Shown: positions 50,761 through 60,457 of the stretch, in pieces | Numbering within the stretch: the first letter of the stretch is position 1 | Layout of the letters: each line of letters starts with the position of its first letter | NCBI RefSeq assembly: GCF_001579945.1 | Contig: NZ_CP011971.1 | Coordinates: 620,001-684,000 of the forward strand | Length of the DNA stretch: 64,000 nt | Source of the DNA: Steroidobacter denitrificans | Lineage (GTDB): Bacteria; Pseudomonadota; Gammaproteobacteria; Steroidobacterales; Steroidobacteraceae | Reading direction: 5' to 3' | Made by a program: the position numbers and the translations under genes | The notes under the pieces: model-generated | Told to the model about the DNA's origin: nothing | Databases searched by the model: none | What the model saw: only the letters and a program-made list of their open reading frames with translations

Positions 50761-53121
50761 ATGCAATTCTTTGCTTCCTGTCCCCCCGGCGTTGCCGATC
50801 TGACCGCCGCGGAACTGCGCGAGTGCGGCGCGGCTCGCACGCGCGAGTTCAAGCTGGGTGTGCAATTCGACGGAGAACTGGAGAGCGCCTATCGTGCCTG
50901 CCTGTGGTCACGCACCGCGAGCCGCGTGCTGTTGCCGCTCGGGACCTTTCCCGCCGCGACCGCAGAGGCTCTTTACGAGGGTGTGGGGTCGATCGATTGG
51001 GGCGGGCATCTCGATGCTGCCGGCAGCTTGGCGATCGAATTCGGTGGTGCCTCCAGCGGTATTACGCATACACATTACGGCGCATTGAAGGTCAAGGATG
51101 CGATCGTGGATCAGTTCCGGGCCCGTACGGGGCAGCGTCCATCGATCGATCTCGATCGGCCGGACATCCGCATCGACGTACGTCTGGATCGCGAACGCGC
51201 GACTGTCAGCCTGGATTTGTCAGGTGAGAGCCTGCATCGGCGCGGCTACCGCGTGCGCGGCGTGGCGGCACCCCTGAAGGAGAATCTGGCGGCTGCCATG
51301 CTGATGCGTTGCGGCTGGCCGGCGATGGTGGCGCTGGCGGCGAGTACAGCGGTGCCGGTTGGCGCGGAGCCGGGCATGCAGTCAGGATCTGCTCCCTTGC
51401 CGCTACCGGACGGTGGAGGATCGGACCTGGCTTTCGTCGATCCTCTGTGCGGCTCGGGCACCCTGGTGATCGAGGCGGCGCTGATCGCATTGGACATCGC
51501 CCCGGGCTTGTTGCGCCGGCGTTTCGGCTTCACCGGCTGGCGCGGGCATGACCGGGTGCTGTGGCAGCGTTTGGTCGAGGAGGCGCGCGCGCGACGCACG
51601 GCCGGCCGTACGCATCGTATCGGCTTGTATGGCTACGACAGCGATGCCGGTGCGGTCCGGGCGGCGAACGAGAATGTCGAACGGGCCGGGTTGCGCGACG
51701 TGGTGCGCATCGAGCGCCGCGAACTGGCGCGCCTGGTCCGGGAGAGTGGGGCGGCGCAGGGACTGTTGGCGACCAACCCGCCCTATGGCGAGCGCATCGG
51801 CGAGCAGGCGCAACTGCAGCCGTTGTACGAAACCTTGGGCAGACAGCTGCGTGAACATTTCGAGGGCTGGAAGGCCGCCGTGCTGACGGGCAATCCACCC
51901 CTGGCGAAGGCGATCGGTATCGAGGCGCGGCGCACCCATACCTTGTTCAATGGACGTATCGAATGCCGGCTGCTGCGTTTCGATGTCCTGCCGGCACAGT
52001 ACCGTTCGCGCGAGAAGTCCGCAACGCCGCTGGAGGAGATTCTGGCGCGGCCGGGTGCACAAATGTTCGCGAACCGTCTGAGCAAGAATCTCAAGACGAT
52101 GGGCGATTGGGCACGCCGCGAATCGATCGATTGCTTCCGCATCTACGACGCCGACATGCCGGAATATGCCTTCGCGATCGATTGGTACGGGGATGGTGAG
52201 GGCAACCGATGGGCCGTTGCGCAGGAATATGCGCCGCCCCGGACGGTCCAGCCGCAGGCTGCGCGCCAGCGTCGCCAGGAAGCGCTGGCGGTGATATCGA
52301 GGGTACTGGACATTCCCGCCGAACGGCTCTTCGTGCGTGAACGGCGCCGCCAGAAGGATGGTGCGCAATATGAGAAAGTCGCACACGAACGCGAATTCGA
52401 GATCGTTCGTGAACAGCCCTATCGATTTGCGGTCAATTTCAGTGATTATCTCGATACCGGCCTGTTCCTGGATCATCGGCTCACGCGGCGTTATCTCGGA
52501 GCGCTGGCGCGCGGAAAGCGCTTCCTGAATTTATTCGCTTACACCGGCGCAGCGACGGTATATGCCGTCGGCGGCGGCGCCGTGGCCTCCACGACGGTGG
52601 ATATGTCGCATACCTACCTGGACTGGGCCAGGCGCAATCTGGCGCTCAACGGCCTGACCGGCCCCGCACATGAGTTTATACAGGCCGACTGTATGGCCTG
52701 GCTGGCGCAGCAGAGCGAGTCTTCCCCCTGGAAACGGCCGCGATCCACGCATACGGATCCCTGGGCCCGAGCGCAACTTCGGTATGGGTCGCAGTCTGGC
52801 GACGAATCGAAATTCCAGGAGAGGGTGCAGCAATGGGATCTTATGTTCATCGATCCGCCAACCCACTCGCGTTCCAAGCGTATGGAAGGTGACTTCGATG
52901 TCCAGCGTGACCATGTAGAGCTGCTGAGGATGGCGGCTAATCTGCTGGCACCGGACGGCGTCATTGTATTTTCCAATAATTATTCCCGCTTTCGGCTGGA
53001 TGCGCAGGCGCTTGCCGGCTTCGATATCGAGGATATCGGTCCCAAGACCCTGCCGCGCGACTTCGCGCGCAATCCCCGCATCCATTCCTGCCATATCCTG
53101 CGTTTTCACTCGGTGAAATGA
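50761..53121 (+). CDS. rlmL: 23S rRNA methyltransferase RlmKL (bifunctional)
   Basis: A 786-aa two-enzyme fusion. The N-terminal half has a THUMP domain and the RlmL methyltransferase (DPLCGSGTLVIEAALI, catalytic TNPPYGERIG) making m2G2445. The C-terminal half is RlmK (FLNLFAYTGAATVYA, FIDPPTHSRSKR) making m7G2069. It is longer than the E. coli protein (about 700 aa), partly from low-complexity inserts near residues 205-225 and 655-680. It is a housekeeping gene with no operon partner here. Confidence 0.93.
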   Translation: MQFFASCPPGVADLTAAELRECGAARTREFKLGVQFDGELESAYRACLWSRTASRVLLPLGTFPAATAEALYEGVGSIDWGGHLDAAGSLAIEFGGASSGITHTHYGALKVKDAIVDQFRARTGQRPSIDLDRPDIRIDVRLDRERATVSLDLSGESLHRRGYRVRGVAAPLKENLAAAMLMRCGWPAMVALAASTAVPVGAEPGMQSGSAPLPLPDGGGSDLAFVDPLCGSGTLVIEAALIALDIAPGLLRRRFGFTGWRGHDRVLWQRLVEEARARRTAGRTHRIGLYGYDSDAGAVRAANENVERAGLRDVVRIERRELARLVRESGAAQGLLATNPPYGERIGEQAQLQPLYETLGRQLREHFEGWKAAVLTGNPPLAKAIGIEARRTHTLFNGRIECRLLRFDVLPAQYRSREKSATPLEEILARPGAQMFANRLSKNLKTMGDWARRESIDCFRIYDADMPEYAFAIDWYGDGEGNRWAVAQEYAPPRTVQPQAARQRRQEALAVISRVLDIPAERLFVRERRRQKDGAQYEKVAHEREFEIVREQPYRFAVNFSDYLDTGLFLDHRLTRRYLGALARGKRFLNLFAYTGAATVYAVGGGAVASTTVDMSHTYLDWARRNLALNGLTGPAHEFIQADCMAWLAQQSESSPWKRPRSTHTDPWARAQLRYGSQSGDESKFQERVQQWDLMFIDPPTHSRSKRMEGDFDVQRDHVELLRMAANLLAPDGVIVFSNNYSRFRLDAQALAGFDIEDIGPKTLPRDFARNPRIHSCHILRFHSVK

Positions 53122-53309
53122 GCTCAAGCGTGTCTGCGCAGCGGTGCTCCCGCAACAGGGACTGCGGGTATACCGGATTGATATGAGGGGTCGATTACCG
53201 CAAAATCACAGGTTCCTTGCCCCTGTCCAGATTATTTCGAGCGGATCATTGATGTCCGTCGACGGGCTCGTGGCGGTCATAATGTTTTTCATCATTTCGA
53301 AGTACCTGT
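53122..53309. other. Intergenic region, nothing recognised
   Basis: These 188 bp separate rlmL from the zinc-ribbon gene. No hairpin with a T-run and no clear promoter were recognised. Confidence 0.3.
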
Positions 53310-53684
53310 ATGAGCGGTGATTCCTTCCAGGTCCAGTTCCATCCCAGACTGGGCATCGTCATCTACGACCCGGTGGCGCAGATGGGGCTGGCGCGTGAGC
53401 AGATGCGTCTGTTCAAATTAGGCGCGATGAGTGCGAGTACCTTCGTACGCAGCATCGTGAGCAAGGACATCGTGGCCTGCGAAGACCAGACGATGGCCGA
53501 GCATGCCGACGAGGTGGACGCCTACCGGACGGCGCGCAGCCGCCGCCGCAAGCCCTACTGCGAACAATGCCGGCGTCATTTCGGTTCGGTGGACTTCACG
53601 GTTTGCGGCGAGTGTCATGCGATCCGCTGCACCTGCGGCACCTGCGGTTGTGCCTCGAGTTCCCGCCGGCGCAAGGCCGCCTGA
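53310..53684 (+). CDS. Hypothetical protein with C-terminal zinc ribbon
   Basis: A 124-aa protein of unknown function. The first 70 residues show no recognised motif (FQVQFHPRLGIVIYDPVAQM). The C-terminal part is cysteine-rich: CEQC, CGEC, and CTCGTCGC followed by a basic tail (SSRRRKAA). The first two pairs could bind zinc as a ribbon, and the third cluster is an unusual CxCxxCxC run. It stands alone between rlmL and queD. It could be a small nucleic-acid-binding protein; this is speculative. Confidence 0.6.
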   Translation: MSGDSFQVQFHPRLGIVIYDPVAQMGLAREQMRLFKLGAMSASTFVRSIVSKDIVACEDQTMAEHADEVDAYRTARSRRRKPYCEQCRRHFGSVDFTVCGECHAIRCTCGTCGCASSSRRRKAA

Positions 53685-53786
53685 ACAAGGCTGCTTGAAG
53701 ACGCAGGCCGCCCGAAAAGGTACGGGTTCATCTCTTCGCCGCATGGCCCGCCGACGAATCCGGCGCCTTGGTTTCCCGAACCACCT

Positions 53787-54149
53787 ATGATGAACCTGTT
53801 TCGTGTCTTTACGATCGAAGCGGCGCATCGCCTGCCGAATGTACCGGCGGGGCACAAGTGCGCGCGCCTGCACGGTCACTCCTTCCGCATCGAATTGCAC
53901 CTGCGCGGCACAGTGGACGCGCATACAGGCTGGGTGATGGATTTCGCCGATGTGCGTGCGGCCTTCCAGCCGGTCTATGATCAACTGGATCACCATTATC
54001 TGAACGACATCCCGGGATTGGAGAATCCGACCAGCGAGAATCTGGCGCGCTGGGTGTGGGCGCAGACGCATCCCCGGCTGCCGTTGCTGCACAAAGTCAT
54101 CATCCACGAGACCTGCACCAGCGGTTGCGAGTATCAAGGTCCCCGATAG
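53787..54149 (+). CDS. queD: 6-carboxy-tetrahydropterin synthase QueD
   Basis: A 120-aa PTPS-family enzyme that makes 6-carboxy-5,6,7,8-tetrahydropterin for queuosine (preQ0) synthesis. Zinc ligands His14 (EAAHRL), His29 and His31 (LHGHSF), catalytic Cys25 (HKCARL), and the LDHHYLND and PTSENLARW blocks match QueD. A second ATG at 53790 is equally possible. No other queuosine genes lie nearby. It is convergent with the oxidoreductase gene. Confidence 0.93.
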   Translation: MMNLFRVFTIEAAHRLPNVPAGHKCARLHGHSFRIELHLRGTVDAHTGWVMDFADVRAAFQPVYDQLDHHYLNDIPGLENPTSENLARWVWAQTHPRLPLLHKVIIHETCTSGCEYQGPR

Positions 54150-54210
54150 CGGCCGACCGGAAACATTGGGTCGCAAGACGCCCAGGCCTTGCGGCAGGCC
54201 GCTCTCCGGC

Positions 54211-55488
54211 TCAGAGCAGATCGCGCAGCCGATACCAGAGCATCGCCAGCATCAGTGCCGGTGTCCGCAACAGCCGGCCGCCCGGGAAGCGGCGATGCCG
54301 CAAGCGGGAGAACACATCGAAGCGTTCGGCCTGGCCGGCGATCGCTTCCGCGATCAGCCGCCCGGCCAAGCCGGTCAGCGCGATACCGTGGCCGGAGAAT
54401 CCCTGCAGATAATAGATATGGGGAGCCAGGCGCCCGAAGTCCGGCGCACGGTTCAGGGTGATATCCACGAAACCGCCCCAGGCATGCTCGATGCGCAGAT
54501 CCGCCAGTTGCGGGAAGACCTGCAGCATACGCTTGCGGGTCGCGCGCGCCGTATCGAAGGGATCATGCCCCGAATAGCTCACGCGTCCGCCGAACAGCAA
54601 CCGGTCATCCTGGGAACGGCGGAAATAGTCGAGCACAAAATTGATGTCCGCCACGGCGATGTTTTCACGCAGCAACTGGCGCATGCGTTCCTCGCCGAGC
54701 GTCTGAGTGGCGATGATGTAAGTTGCCACCGGCATGATACGCGCCCGCAGGGCGGGTACCAGTCCGTCGAGATAGGCGTTGCAGCACAGCGCCACCTGGC
54801 GAGCCCTGACCCGGCCGCCGGTGGTGACGAGCGTGGCGGGATCCGCAAGGTCCAGCGAGACGACTTGGGTGTGTTCGTGAAGGCGTGCACCGGCCGCTTG
54901 CGCGGCTGCCGCCAGGCCGAGCGTATAGTTCAAGGGATGCAGATGGCCGCTGCCGCGATCGAGCACTCCGGCGCAGTAGCGTTGCGTAGCCAGCAGTGCC
55001 TCGACACCACTGCGTTCCAGGAACTCCAATTGCGAATATCCGTAGCGATCCTGCAACGTTCGCATGTCCTGCTGTAGTTCATCGCGCTGGCGGGGCTTGA
55101 CTGCGACATGCAGGTGACCCCATTGCAGATCGCAATCGATCGCATGGCGGCGTACCTGCTCGCGCAGCAGATCGAGGGCTTCCAGAGACATGTCCCACAA
55201 ACGGCGTGCGTCCTGTTCGTCCATCTGTTGCTCGAGCACCTGCTGGCCGCAGGCATACCCGGCGATCGCCTGGCCGCCACTGCGTCCCGAGGCACCCCAG
55301 CCGATGCGGTGCCCTTCCAACAGGGCGACGCGATAGCCGCGTTCCGCCAGGTGCAAGGCGGTCGAACAGCCGCTGATTCCACCGCCGACGACACAGACAT
55401 CGACCTCTATATCGTCCCCGAGGGGCGGATGAGCGGGGCCTGGATTGGCGGTGGCGGCGTAGTACGAAGAGACGTGGTCGTCGGACAT
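54211..55488 (-). CDS. puuB: Gamma-glutamylputrescine oxidoreductase-like (PuuB)
   Basis: A 425-aa FAD-dependent oxidase of the DadA/PuuB type. The dinucleotide motif VCVVGGGISGCSTALHLAERG lies near residue 30, then GWGASGRSGGQ typical of PuuB, and a C-terminal YYLQGFSGHGIALTGLAGRLIAEA FAD-binding block. It should oxidise gamma-glutamylputrescine to the aldehyde with H2O2 release. ATG 55488 starts the FAD domain directly; the frame reaches 55584 without support. It is divergent from puuD-puuA, which supports the Puu pathway over sarcosine or glycine oxidases. Confidence 0.83.
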   Translation of the reverse strand: MSDDHVSSYYAATANPGPAHPPLGDDIEVDVCVVGGGISGCSTALHLAERGYRVALLEGHRIGWGASGRSGGQAIAGYACGQQVLEQQMDEQDARRLWDMSLEALDLLREQVRRHAIDCDLQWGHLHVAVKPRQRDELQQDMRTLQDRYGYSQLEFLERSGVEALLATQRYCAGVLDRGSGHLHPLNYTLGLAAAAQAAGARLHEHTQVVSLDLADPATLVTTGGRVRARQVALCCNAYLDGLVPALRARIMPVATYIIATQTLGEERMRQLLRENIAVADINFVLDYFRRSQDDRLLFGGRVSYSGHDPFDTARATRKRMLQVFPQLADLRIEHAWGGFVDITLNRAPDFGRLAPHIYYLQGFSGHGIALTGLAGRLIAEAIAGQAERFDVFSRLRHRRFPGGRLLRTPALMLAMLWYRLRDLL

Positions 55489-55666
55489 GAGGATCGGAGT
55501 ATGGAGACGGCAGCATAACGACTGGTGGGCCAAGCCGGCAAGCGGCCGGCTGTCGCGTGCAGCCGTCTGGAACGGTTGCGTCACGAAAAACTCTGTTCAG
55601 ACGTGACGGCGGGATCTGTGCTTAAATGATCTGTGTTGCGGGCGTCCTCTTTATCGCCCGTTGAAG
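55489..55666. promoter_or_regulatory. Divergent puuB/puuDA control region
   Basis: This 178-bp region contains a 7-bp inverted repeat CGTCACG (55579-55585) and CGTGACG (55602-55608) with a 16-bp spacer. It is central between the divergent genes and is a candidate operator. No PuuR-like gene is in the window. Confidence 0.45.
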
Positions 55667-56455
55667 ATGCCAAACGTGCCGACACGCAAACCCCTTATTG
55701 GTATTCCAGCCGATCGACGCCTGCTGGGCAATCATTACTTCCACTGCGTGGGAGAGAAATATATTCAAGCCGTGGTGCAGGGTGCCGGCGCACTGCCTGT
55801 GCTCATCCCGTCGTTGGGCGAGGGGCTGGGCGACATGAACGAACTGCTGGAAAACTTCGATGGCATCCTGCTGACCGGCAGCCCCTCGAACGTGGAGCCG
55901 TATCGCTACCAGGGTCCGGCAAGCGCGCCGGGTACGCTGCACGATACCCATCGTGATTCGACGACGCTGGAAATGATTCCTGCGGTAGTCGCTGCCGGCT
56001 TGCCGCTGTTGGCGATCTGCCGAGGCTTCCAGGAGATGAATGTCGCCTTCGGGGGGAGCTTGTGGCAGAACCTCCATGAGGCCGGGTTGCGCGATCATCG
56101 CGAAGATCCGCAAGCGCCTCTGGATATGCAGTACGGTCCGGCGCACGAGGTTGAGCTGGTGCCGGAGGGGTTGCTGCATCGACTGGCCGGCGCGGCGCGG
56201 CTCAAGGTCAATTCGCTGCATACCCAGGGTGTGCAACGGCTGGGCGATGGCCTGGAGGTCGAGGCACGTGCCGTCGGCGACGGCCTCGTCGAAGCGTTTC
56301 GCGTACGCAACGCGCCGGGCTTCGCATTGGGCTTGCAGTGGCATCCTGAGTGGAAGTTTCAGGACAACCCGTTTTCACGCGCCTTGTTTGCGGCCTTCGG
56401 CGAGGCGGCCAGGGCACGCGTGCGTGGGAGTATTCCTCAGGGCATCTATTCATGA
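55667..56455 (+). CDS. puuD: Gamma-glutamyl-GABA hydrolase (PuuD-like)
   Basis: A 262-aa class I glutamine amidotransferase-like (peptidase C26) hydrolase that releases GABA from gamma-glutamyl-GABA. The nucleophile is Cys118 in LLAICRGFQEMN, and the partner residues are His226 and Glu228 in LQWHPEW. ATG 55667 is chosen; a TTG two codons upstream is less likely. It overlaps the glutamine synthetase-like gene by 4 bp (ATGA). Confidence 0.9.
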   Translation: MPNVPTRKPLIGIPADRRLLGNHYFHCVGEKYIQAVVQGAGALPVLIPSLGEGLGDMNELLENFDGILLTGSPSNVEPYRYQGPASAPGTLHDTHRDSTTLEMIPAVVAAGLPLLAICRGFQEMNVAFGGSLWQNLHEAGLRDHREDPQAPLDMQYGPAHEVELVPEGLLHRLAGAARLKVNSLHTQGVQRLGDGLEVEARAVGDGLVEAFRVRNAPGFALGLQWHPEWKFQDNPFSRALFAAFGEAARARVRGSIPQGIYS

Positions 56456-57786
56456 GCGTCATCCAGCAATTCTTCAAGGAACATGCGATCTCCGAGGTCG
56501 AGGCGGTCATCCCCGACATGGCCGGTGTGGCACGCGGCAAGATCATGCCGGCGGAAAAATTCGCGGAGGAGGAGGGTACGCGCCTGCCGGAAAGCATTTT
56601 TCTGCAGACGGTCACCGGCGATTACCCGGACGATGAGCGCGCGATCAACCCCTCGGAGATCGACATCGTGCTGAAAGCCGATCCGGCTACGATCCGTGTC
56701 GTTCCCTGGGCTGCCGAACCCACCGCCCAAGTGATCCATGACAGTTACTATTCCGACGGCAAGCCGGTGACGATGGCGCCGCGCTATGTTTTGCAGCACG
56801 TGCTCGAGCTGTACGCCCAGCGCGGCTGGGATCCGGTCGTGGCTCCTGAACTGGAGTTCTTCCTGGTCGAGCCGAACGTCGACTCGGACTATCCGCTGAA
56901 GCCTCCGATCGGCCGCTCGGGTCGTCCCGAGATCGGACGGCAGGCCTATTCGATCGCGGCGGTGAACGAGTTCGATCCCCTGTTTGACGACATGTATGCG
57001 TTCTGTGAGGCCCAGGACATCGAGATCGATACCTTGATCCACGAGGACGGGGCCGCGCAGATGGAGATCAATCTGCTGCATGGAGACGCACTATCCCTGG
57101 CGGACCAGGTGTTTCTGTTCAAGCGCACGGCCCGCGAGGCGGCGATGCGTCACAAGATGTACGCAACGTTCATGGCCAAGCCGATGGCGCGCGAACCGGG
57201 CAGTGCGATGCACATTCACCAGAGCATCGTGGATCGCCGCGACAGGCTGAACATTTTCAGTGATGCCGAAGGACGTCCATCGCCGCTGTTCTATGCTTAT
57301 ATCGGCGGGTTGCAGCGCTACCTGCCGGCGGCGATGTCCCTGTTTGCTCCGAACGTGAATTCCTACCGGCGCATCACTCGCCACTATTCCGCGCCGATCA
57401 ATACCCAGTGGGGCCATGACAACCGCACTGCCGGCCTGCGGGTGCCGGTGTCGAGTCCGGTTTCCAGAAGGGTCGAGAACCGTATCGCCGGAGCCGATGC
57501 CAATCCTTATCTGGCGATCGCCGCCTCCCTGGCCTGCGGCTATCTGGGCATGATCGAGGGACTCAAGCCCAGCGATCCCATCGCCGGCAGCGCCTATGAC
57601 CTGCCGTTCACCCTGCCGCGAAACATTGAGGATTCCCTGCGGCTGCTGCGGGACTGCCGGCCGCTGATCGACATTCTGGGCGAACGCTTTGTGCTGGCGT
57701 ACGCGGCGGTCAAGGAAACCGAGTACGAAACCTTCCTGCAGGTGATCAGTTCCTGGGAACGTGAGCATCTGCTGCTGAACGTCTGA
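56452..57786 (+). CDS. puuA: Glutamine synthetase-like gamma-glutamylputrescine synthetase
   Basis: A 444-aa member of the GS superfamily. Family blocks are PELEFFLVEP, a metal-binding EDGAAQMEINLLHGD segment, MAKPMAREPGSAMHIHQS and the ATP-binding NRTAGLRVPVSS with R at the usual position. The adenylylation-site region of GlnA is absent. It should ligate glutamate to putrescine (or another polyamine, as in the SpuI group). It is coupled to puuD. Specificity between putrescine and spermidine cannot be read from sequence. Confidence 0.88.
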   Translation: MSVIQQFFKEHAISEVEAVIPDMAGVARGKIMPAEKFAEEEGTRLPESIFLQTVTGDYPDDERAINPSEIDIVLKADPATIRVVPWAAEPTAQVIHDSYYSDGKPVTMAPRYVLQHVLELYAQRGWDPVVAPELEFFLVEPNVDSDYPLKPPIGRSGRPEIGRQAYSIAAVNEFDPLFDDMYAFCEAQDIEIDTLIHEDGAAQMEINLLHGDALSLADQVFLFKRTAREAAMRHKMYATFMAKPMAREPGSAMHIHQSIVDRRDRLNIFSDAEGRPSPLFYAYIGGLQRYLPAAMSLFAPNVNSYRRITRHYSAPINTQWGHDNRTAGLRVPVSSPVSRRVENRIAGADANPYLAIAASLACGYLGMIEGLKPSDPIAGSAYDLPFTLPRNIEDSLRLLRDCRPLIDILGERFVLAYAAVKETEYETFLQVISSWEREHLLLNV

Positions 57787-57936
57787 GTGGAAGCCCGTAA
57801 AGGAGCCTGCCCGGTATTCCTTGCATCGCCGTCTATCCGCACGGGCACGAGTGCGTTACGCTTTATCGTGAACAGGCTGAGCCGGTACCGGTGCAAGATG
57901 CCCGGTCCATCCGAACATCACGGGAGATTTTTGGCG

Positions 57937-59076
57937 ATGAACAACTCACAGCGCGTCGCACTGACGGTTGTGTCCGCGGCGCTGGCGCTGGGGAGCTGCG
58001 GTCAGAAGCAGGACGCCCGACAGGCGGAAGAAACCGGCGCCGCCGGGATGGAAGAGAAGGTTCTGCACGTCTTCAATTGGTCGGATTATATCGCCGAAGA
58101 CACCATCAAGAATTTCGAAGCGCAGACCGGTATCAAGGTCACCTATGACGTGTTCGATTCCAATGACGTACTGGAGACACGGCTGCTGGCGGGCAACTCC
58201 GGCTTCGATGTGGTCGTGCCTTCGGCGTCCTTTCTGGAGCGCCAGATCAAGGCGGGCGTATTCCAGAAGTTGGACAAGAACCAGATTCCGAACCTGAAGA
58301 ACATGGATCCGGATATCGAGCAGCAGGTGGCACTGCATGATCCGGGCAATCAATACTCGGTCACCTACATGTGGGGTACGACGGGGCTTGGTTATAACCC
58401 GGAAAAGATCAAGGCGGTCCTGGGCGATGTTCCGCTGGACAGCCTGGATTACCTGTTCGATCCGCAAAAGGCCGCCGGATTCAAGGACTGTGGGATCTCG
58501 GTACTCGATGCACCCGACGAGTTGCTCAAGATCGTACTGGCCTGGATGGGACGTGACCCCAATAGCGAGAAGGAAGATGATCTGAAGGCGGCCGAAGAGA
58601 AGCTGATGGCCATACGGCCGCTGATTCGCAAGATCCATTCTTCGCAATACATCGAGGATCTGGCGAACGGCGATATCTGCCTGGCGCTGGGTTGGAGCGG
58701 TGACATCCTGCAGGCGCGTGATCGAGCCGAGGAGGCGGGCCGGGGCGTGGAGGTCGAATATGTCATCCCGAAGGAAGGCACGATCATCTGGTTCGATATG
58801 CTGGCTATTCCGGCGGATGCCAAGCACCCGCGCAACGCCCATGCCTTCATTAATTACCTGATGGATCCGCAGGTTGCAGCGAGAAATTCCAATTTCGTCA
58901 ATTATGCGAACGCCAATGCGGCTTCGCTGGAATATCTGGATGATGCCGTCAAGAACGATCTGGGTATCTATCCGCCGCCTGAGGTGAAAGCCAAGCTGTT
59001 TCCGTCGCTGGCTTACAGCGAGGGATTCCAGCGACTCATGAACCGCATGTGGACCCGGTTCACGACGGGGCGCTAA
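57937..59076 (+). CDS. potF: Polyamine-binding lipoprotein (PotF/SpuD-like)
   Basis: A 379-aa solute-binding protein of the spermidine/putrescine ABC transporter. The N-terminus is a signal with lipobox ALGSC, so it is probably membrane-anchored. VLHVFNWSDYIAEDTIKNFE is the classic start of mature PotF/PotD proteins, and WSGDILQARDRA carries binding-site residues. ATG 57937 follows GGGAG; the frame to 57787 has no signal. About 150 bp separate it from puuA. It feeds polyamine to PotGHI encoded downstream. Confidence 0.92.
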   Translation: MNNSQRVALTVVSAALALGSCGQKQDARQAEETGAAGMEEKVLHVFNWSDYIAEDTIKNFEAQTGIKVTYDVFDSNDVLETRLLAGNSGFDVVVPSASFLERQIKAGVFQKLDKNQIPNLKNMDPDIEQQVALHDPGNQYSVTYMWGTTGLGYNPEKIKAVLGDVPLDSLDYLFDPQKAAGFKDCGISVLDAPDELLKIVLAWMGRDPNSEKEDDLKAAEEKLMAIRPLIRKIHSSQYIEDLANGDICLALGWSGDILQARDRAEEAGRGVEVEYVIPKEGTIIWFDMLAIPADAKHPRNAHAFINYLMDPQVAARNSNFVNYANANAASLEYLDDAVKNDLGIYPPPEVKAKLFPSLAYSEGFQRLMNRMWTRFTTGR

Positions 59077-59105
59077 CGCCTCCCTGGCGGGCCGTCTAGT
59101 GATAG

Positions 59106-59179
59106 GTAGTCTTCGCCCATGGCCCTTGCCTGCCGTGCCTTCGGATTCACGGTAGGCAAGGGCCATGGGCTGAGACTAC
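59106..59179. repeat. Large imperfect palindrome between potF and potG
   Basis: A 23-bp arm (59115-59137) pairs with 59148-59170 with one mismatch across a 10-base loop. After two unpaired bases on each side a further 7 bp (GTAGTCT/AGACTAC, 59106-59112 and 59173-59179) extend the stem. The full stem is about 30 bp. It can stabilise the 3' end of potF mRNA or attenuate transcription into potGHI; it may also be a dispersed repeat. No T-run follows. Confidence 0.75.
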
Positions 59180-59314
59180 AGTCCGCCGATCGGGCGGCCA
59201 AGACCTGATCAAGCTTGATTCCGAGGCACGGTAGTCGAGGATCATGAGCGGAATTTTCTATCCCGAAGCGCGTGCCGTTCTTGAATAATCATTTCAATTA
59301 ATCAACGGTGTTTC
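59180..59314. other. Intergenic region upstream of potG
   Basis: After the palindrome there is a short AT-rich stretch (TTGAATAATCATTTCAATTAATC, 59280-59302) just before potG. It could hold a second promoter. No gene is seen. Confidence 0.35.
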
Positions 59315-60457
59315 ATGGCGAGCAATGCGCGCCCTCAGCCGGTGCTTCCTCCCTGGAGCGATCCCCAGTCGGAACCTTACGTGCGTATCGAGCACGTCAC
59401 AAAAAAATTCGGTGAATTTCCGGCCGTCAATGATGTTTCACTGAAAATCTACAAGAAGGAATTGTTTTGCCTGCTGGGCGGTTCGGGCTCCGGCAAGACC
59501 ACTCTGCTGCGTATGCTGGCGGGATTCGAGGAACCGACCAGCGGCAGAATCTTCATCGATGGAGTCGACATGACCGGCGTGCCGCCGTATGAGCGGCCGG
59601 TGAACATGATGTTCCAGTCCTATGCGCTGTTTCCTCATATGAGTGTGGAACAGAACGTGGCATTCGGACTGAAGCAGGACCGGATTCCCAAGGCGCAGAT
59701 CACCGAGCGGGTGGCCGACATGCTGAACCTGGTGAAGCTCTCGCAGTTCGCCCGGCGCAAGCCGCACCAGCTTTCGGGCGGGCAGCGCCAGCGCGTCGCT
59801 CTGGCGCGCTCCCTGGTGAAGCGGCCCAAGCTGCTGCTGCTGGATGAGCCGCTGGGGGCGCTGGACAAGAAGCTGCGCGAACACACCCAATTCGAACTGG
59901 TGAACCTGCAGGAAAAGCTAGGTGTCACTTTCGTGGTCGTGACCCATGATCAGGAAGAGGCGATGACCTTATCGACGCGTATCGGCGTGATGAATCAGGG
60001 GGAGATCGTCCAGGTCGGCAGTCCCAAGGACATCTACGAATATCCCAATAGCAAATTCGTCGCGGAGTTCGTCGGCAACGTCAATATGTTTCAGGGCCGG
60101 CTGATCGAGGATGAGCCGGATCATGTGCGAATCGACAGTCCTGAAATCGGCGCTACGATCTACGTCGATCATGGCGTCAGCTCGGCGCCGGATGCCGTGG
60201 TATGGGCGGCGATCCGGCCCGAGAAAATGCTCATCGGTATCGAAAAGCCCGTGCAGCAGGACAATGTCGCCCGCGGCGTGGTCAAGGAGATCGCCTATCT
60301 CGGCGACATGTCCGTGTATCTGGTGCAGTTGGATTCCGGGAAGATCGTGCGCGTGACCCAGCCGAACGTGTATCGGCATGCGGACGATCTGGTGACCTGG
60401 GATCAGACCGTGTACCTGTCCTGGCACGCCTCCAGCGCCGTGGTGCTGGGCAAGTGA
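59315..60457 (+). CDS. potG: Polyamine ABC transporter ATPase PotG
   Basis: A 380-aa ABC ATPase. Walker A is GGSGSGKTT, the signature LSGGQRQRVALARSL, Walker B LLLLDEPLGALD and switch VVVTHDQEEAM. A C-terminal TOBE domain binds the permease-regulatory region. The length is normal for PotG/PotA. The stop overlaps the potH GTG start (GTGA), so the ATPase and permease are translationally coupled. Confidence 0.94.
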   Translation: MASNARPQPVLPPWSDPQSEPYVRIEHVTKKFGEFPAVNDVSLKIYKKELFCLLGGSGSGKTTLLRMLAGFEEPTSGRIFIDGVDMTGVPPYERPVNMMFQSYALFPHMSVEQNVAFGLKQDRIPKAQITERVADMLNLVKLSQFARRKPHQLSGGQRQRVALARSLVKRPKLLLLDEPLGALDKKLREHTQFELVNLQEKLGVTFVVVTHDQEEAMTLSTRIGVMNQGEIVQVGSPKDIYEYPNSKFVAEFVGNVNMFQGRLIEDEPDHVRIDSPEIGATIYVDHGVSSAPDAVVWAAIRPEKMLIGIEKPVQQDNVARGVVKEIAYLGDMSVYLVQLDSGKIVRVTQPNVYRHADDLVTWDQTVYLSWHASSAVVLGK

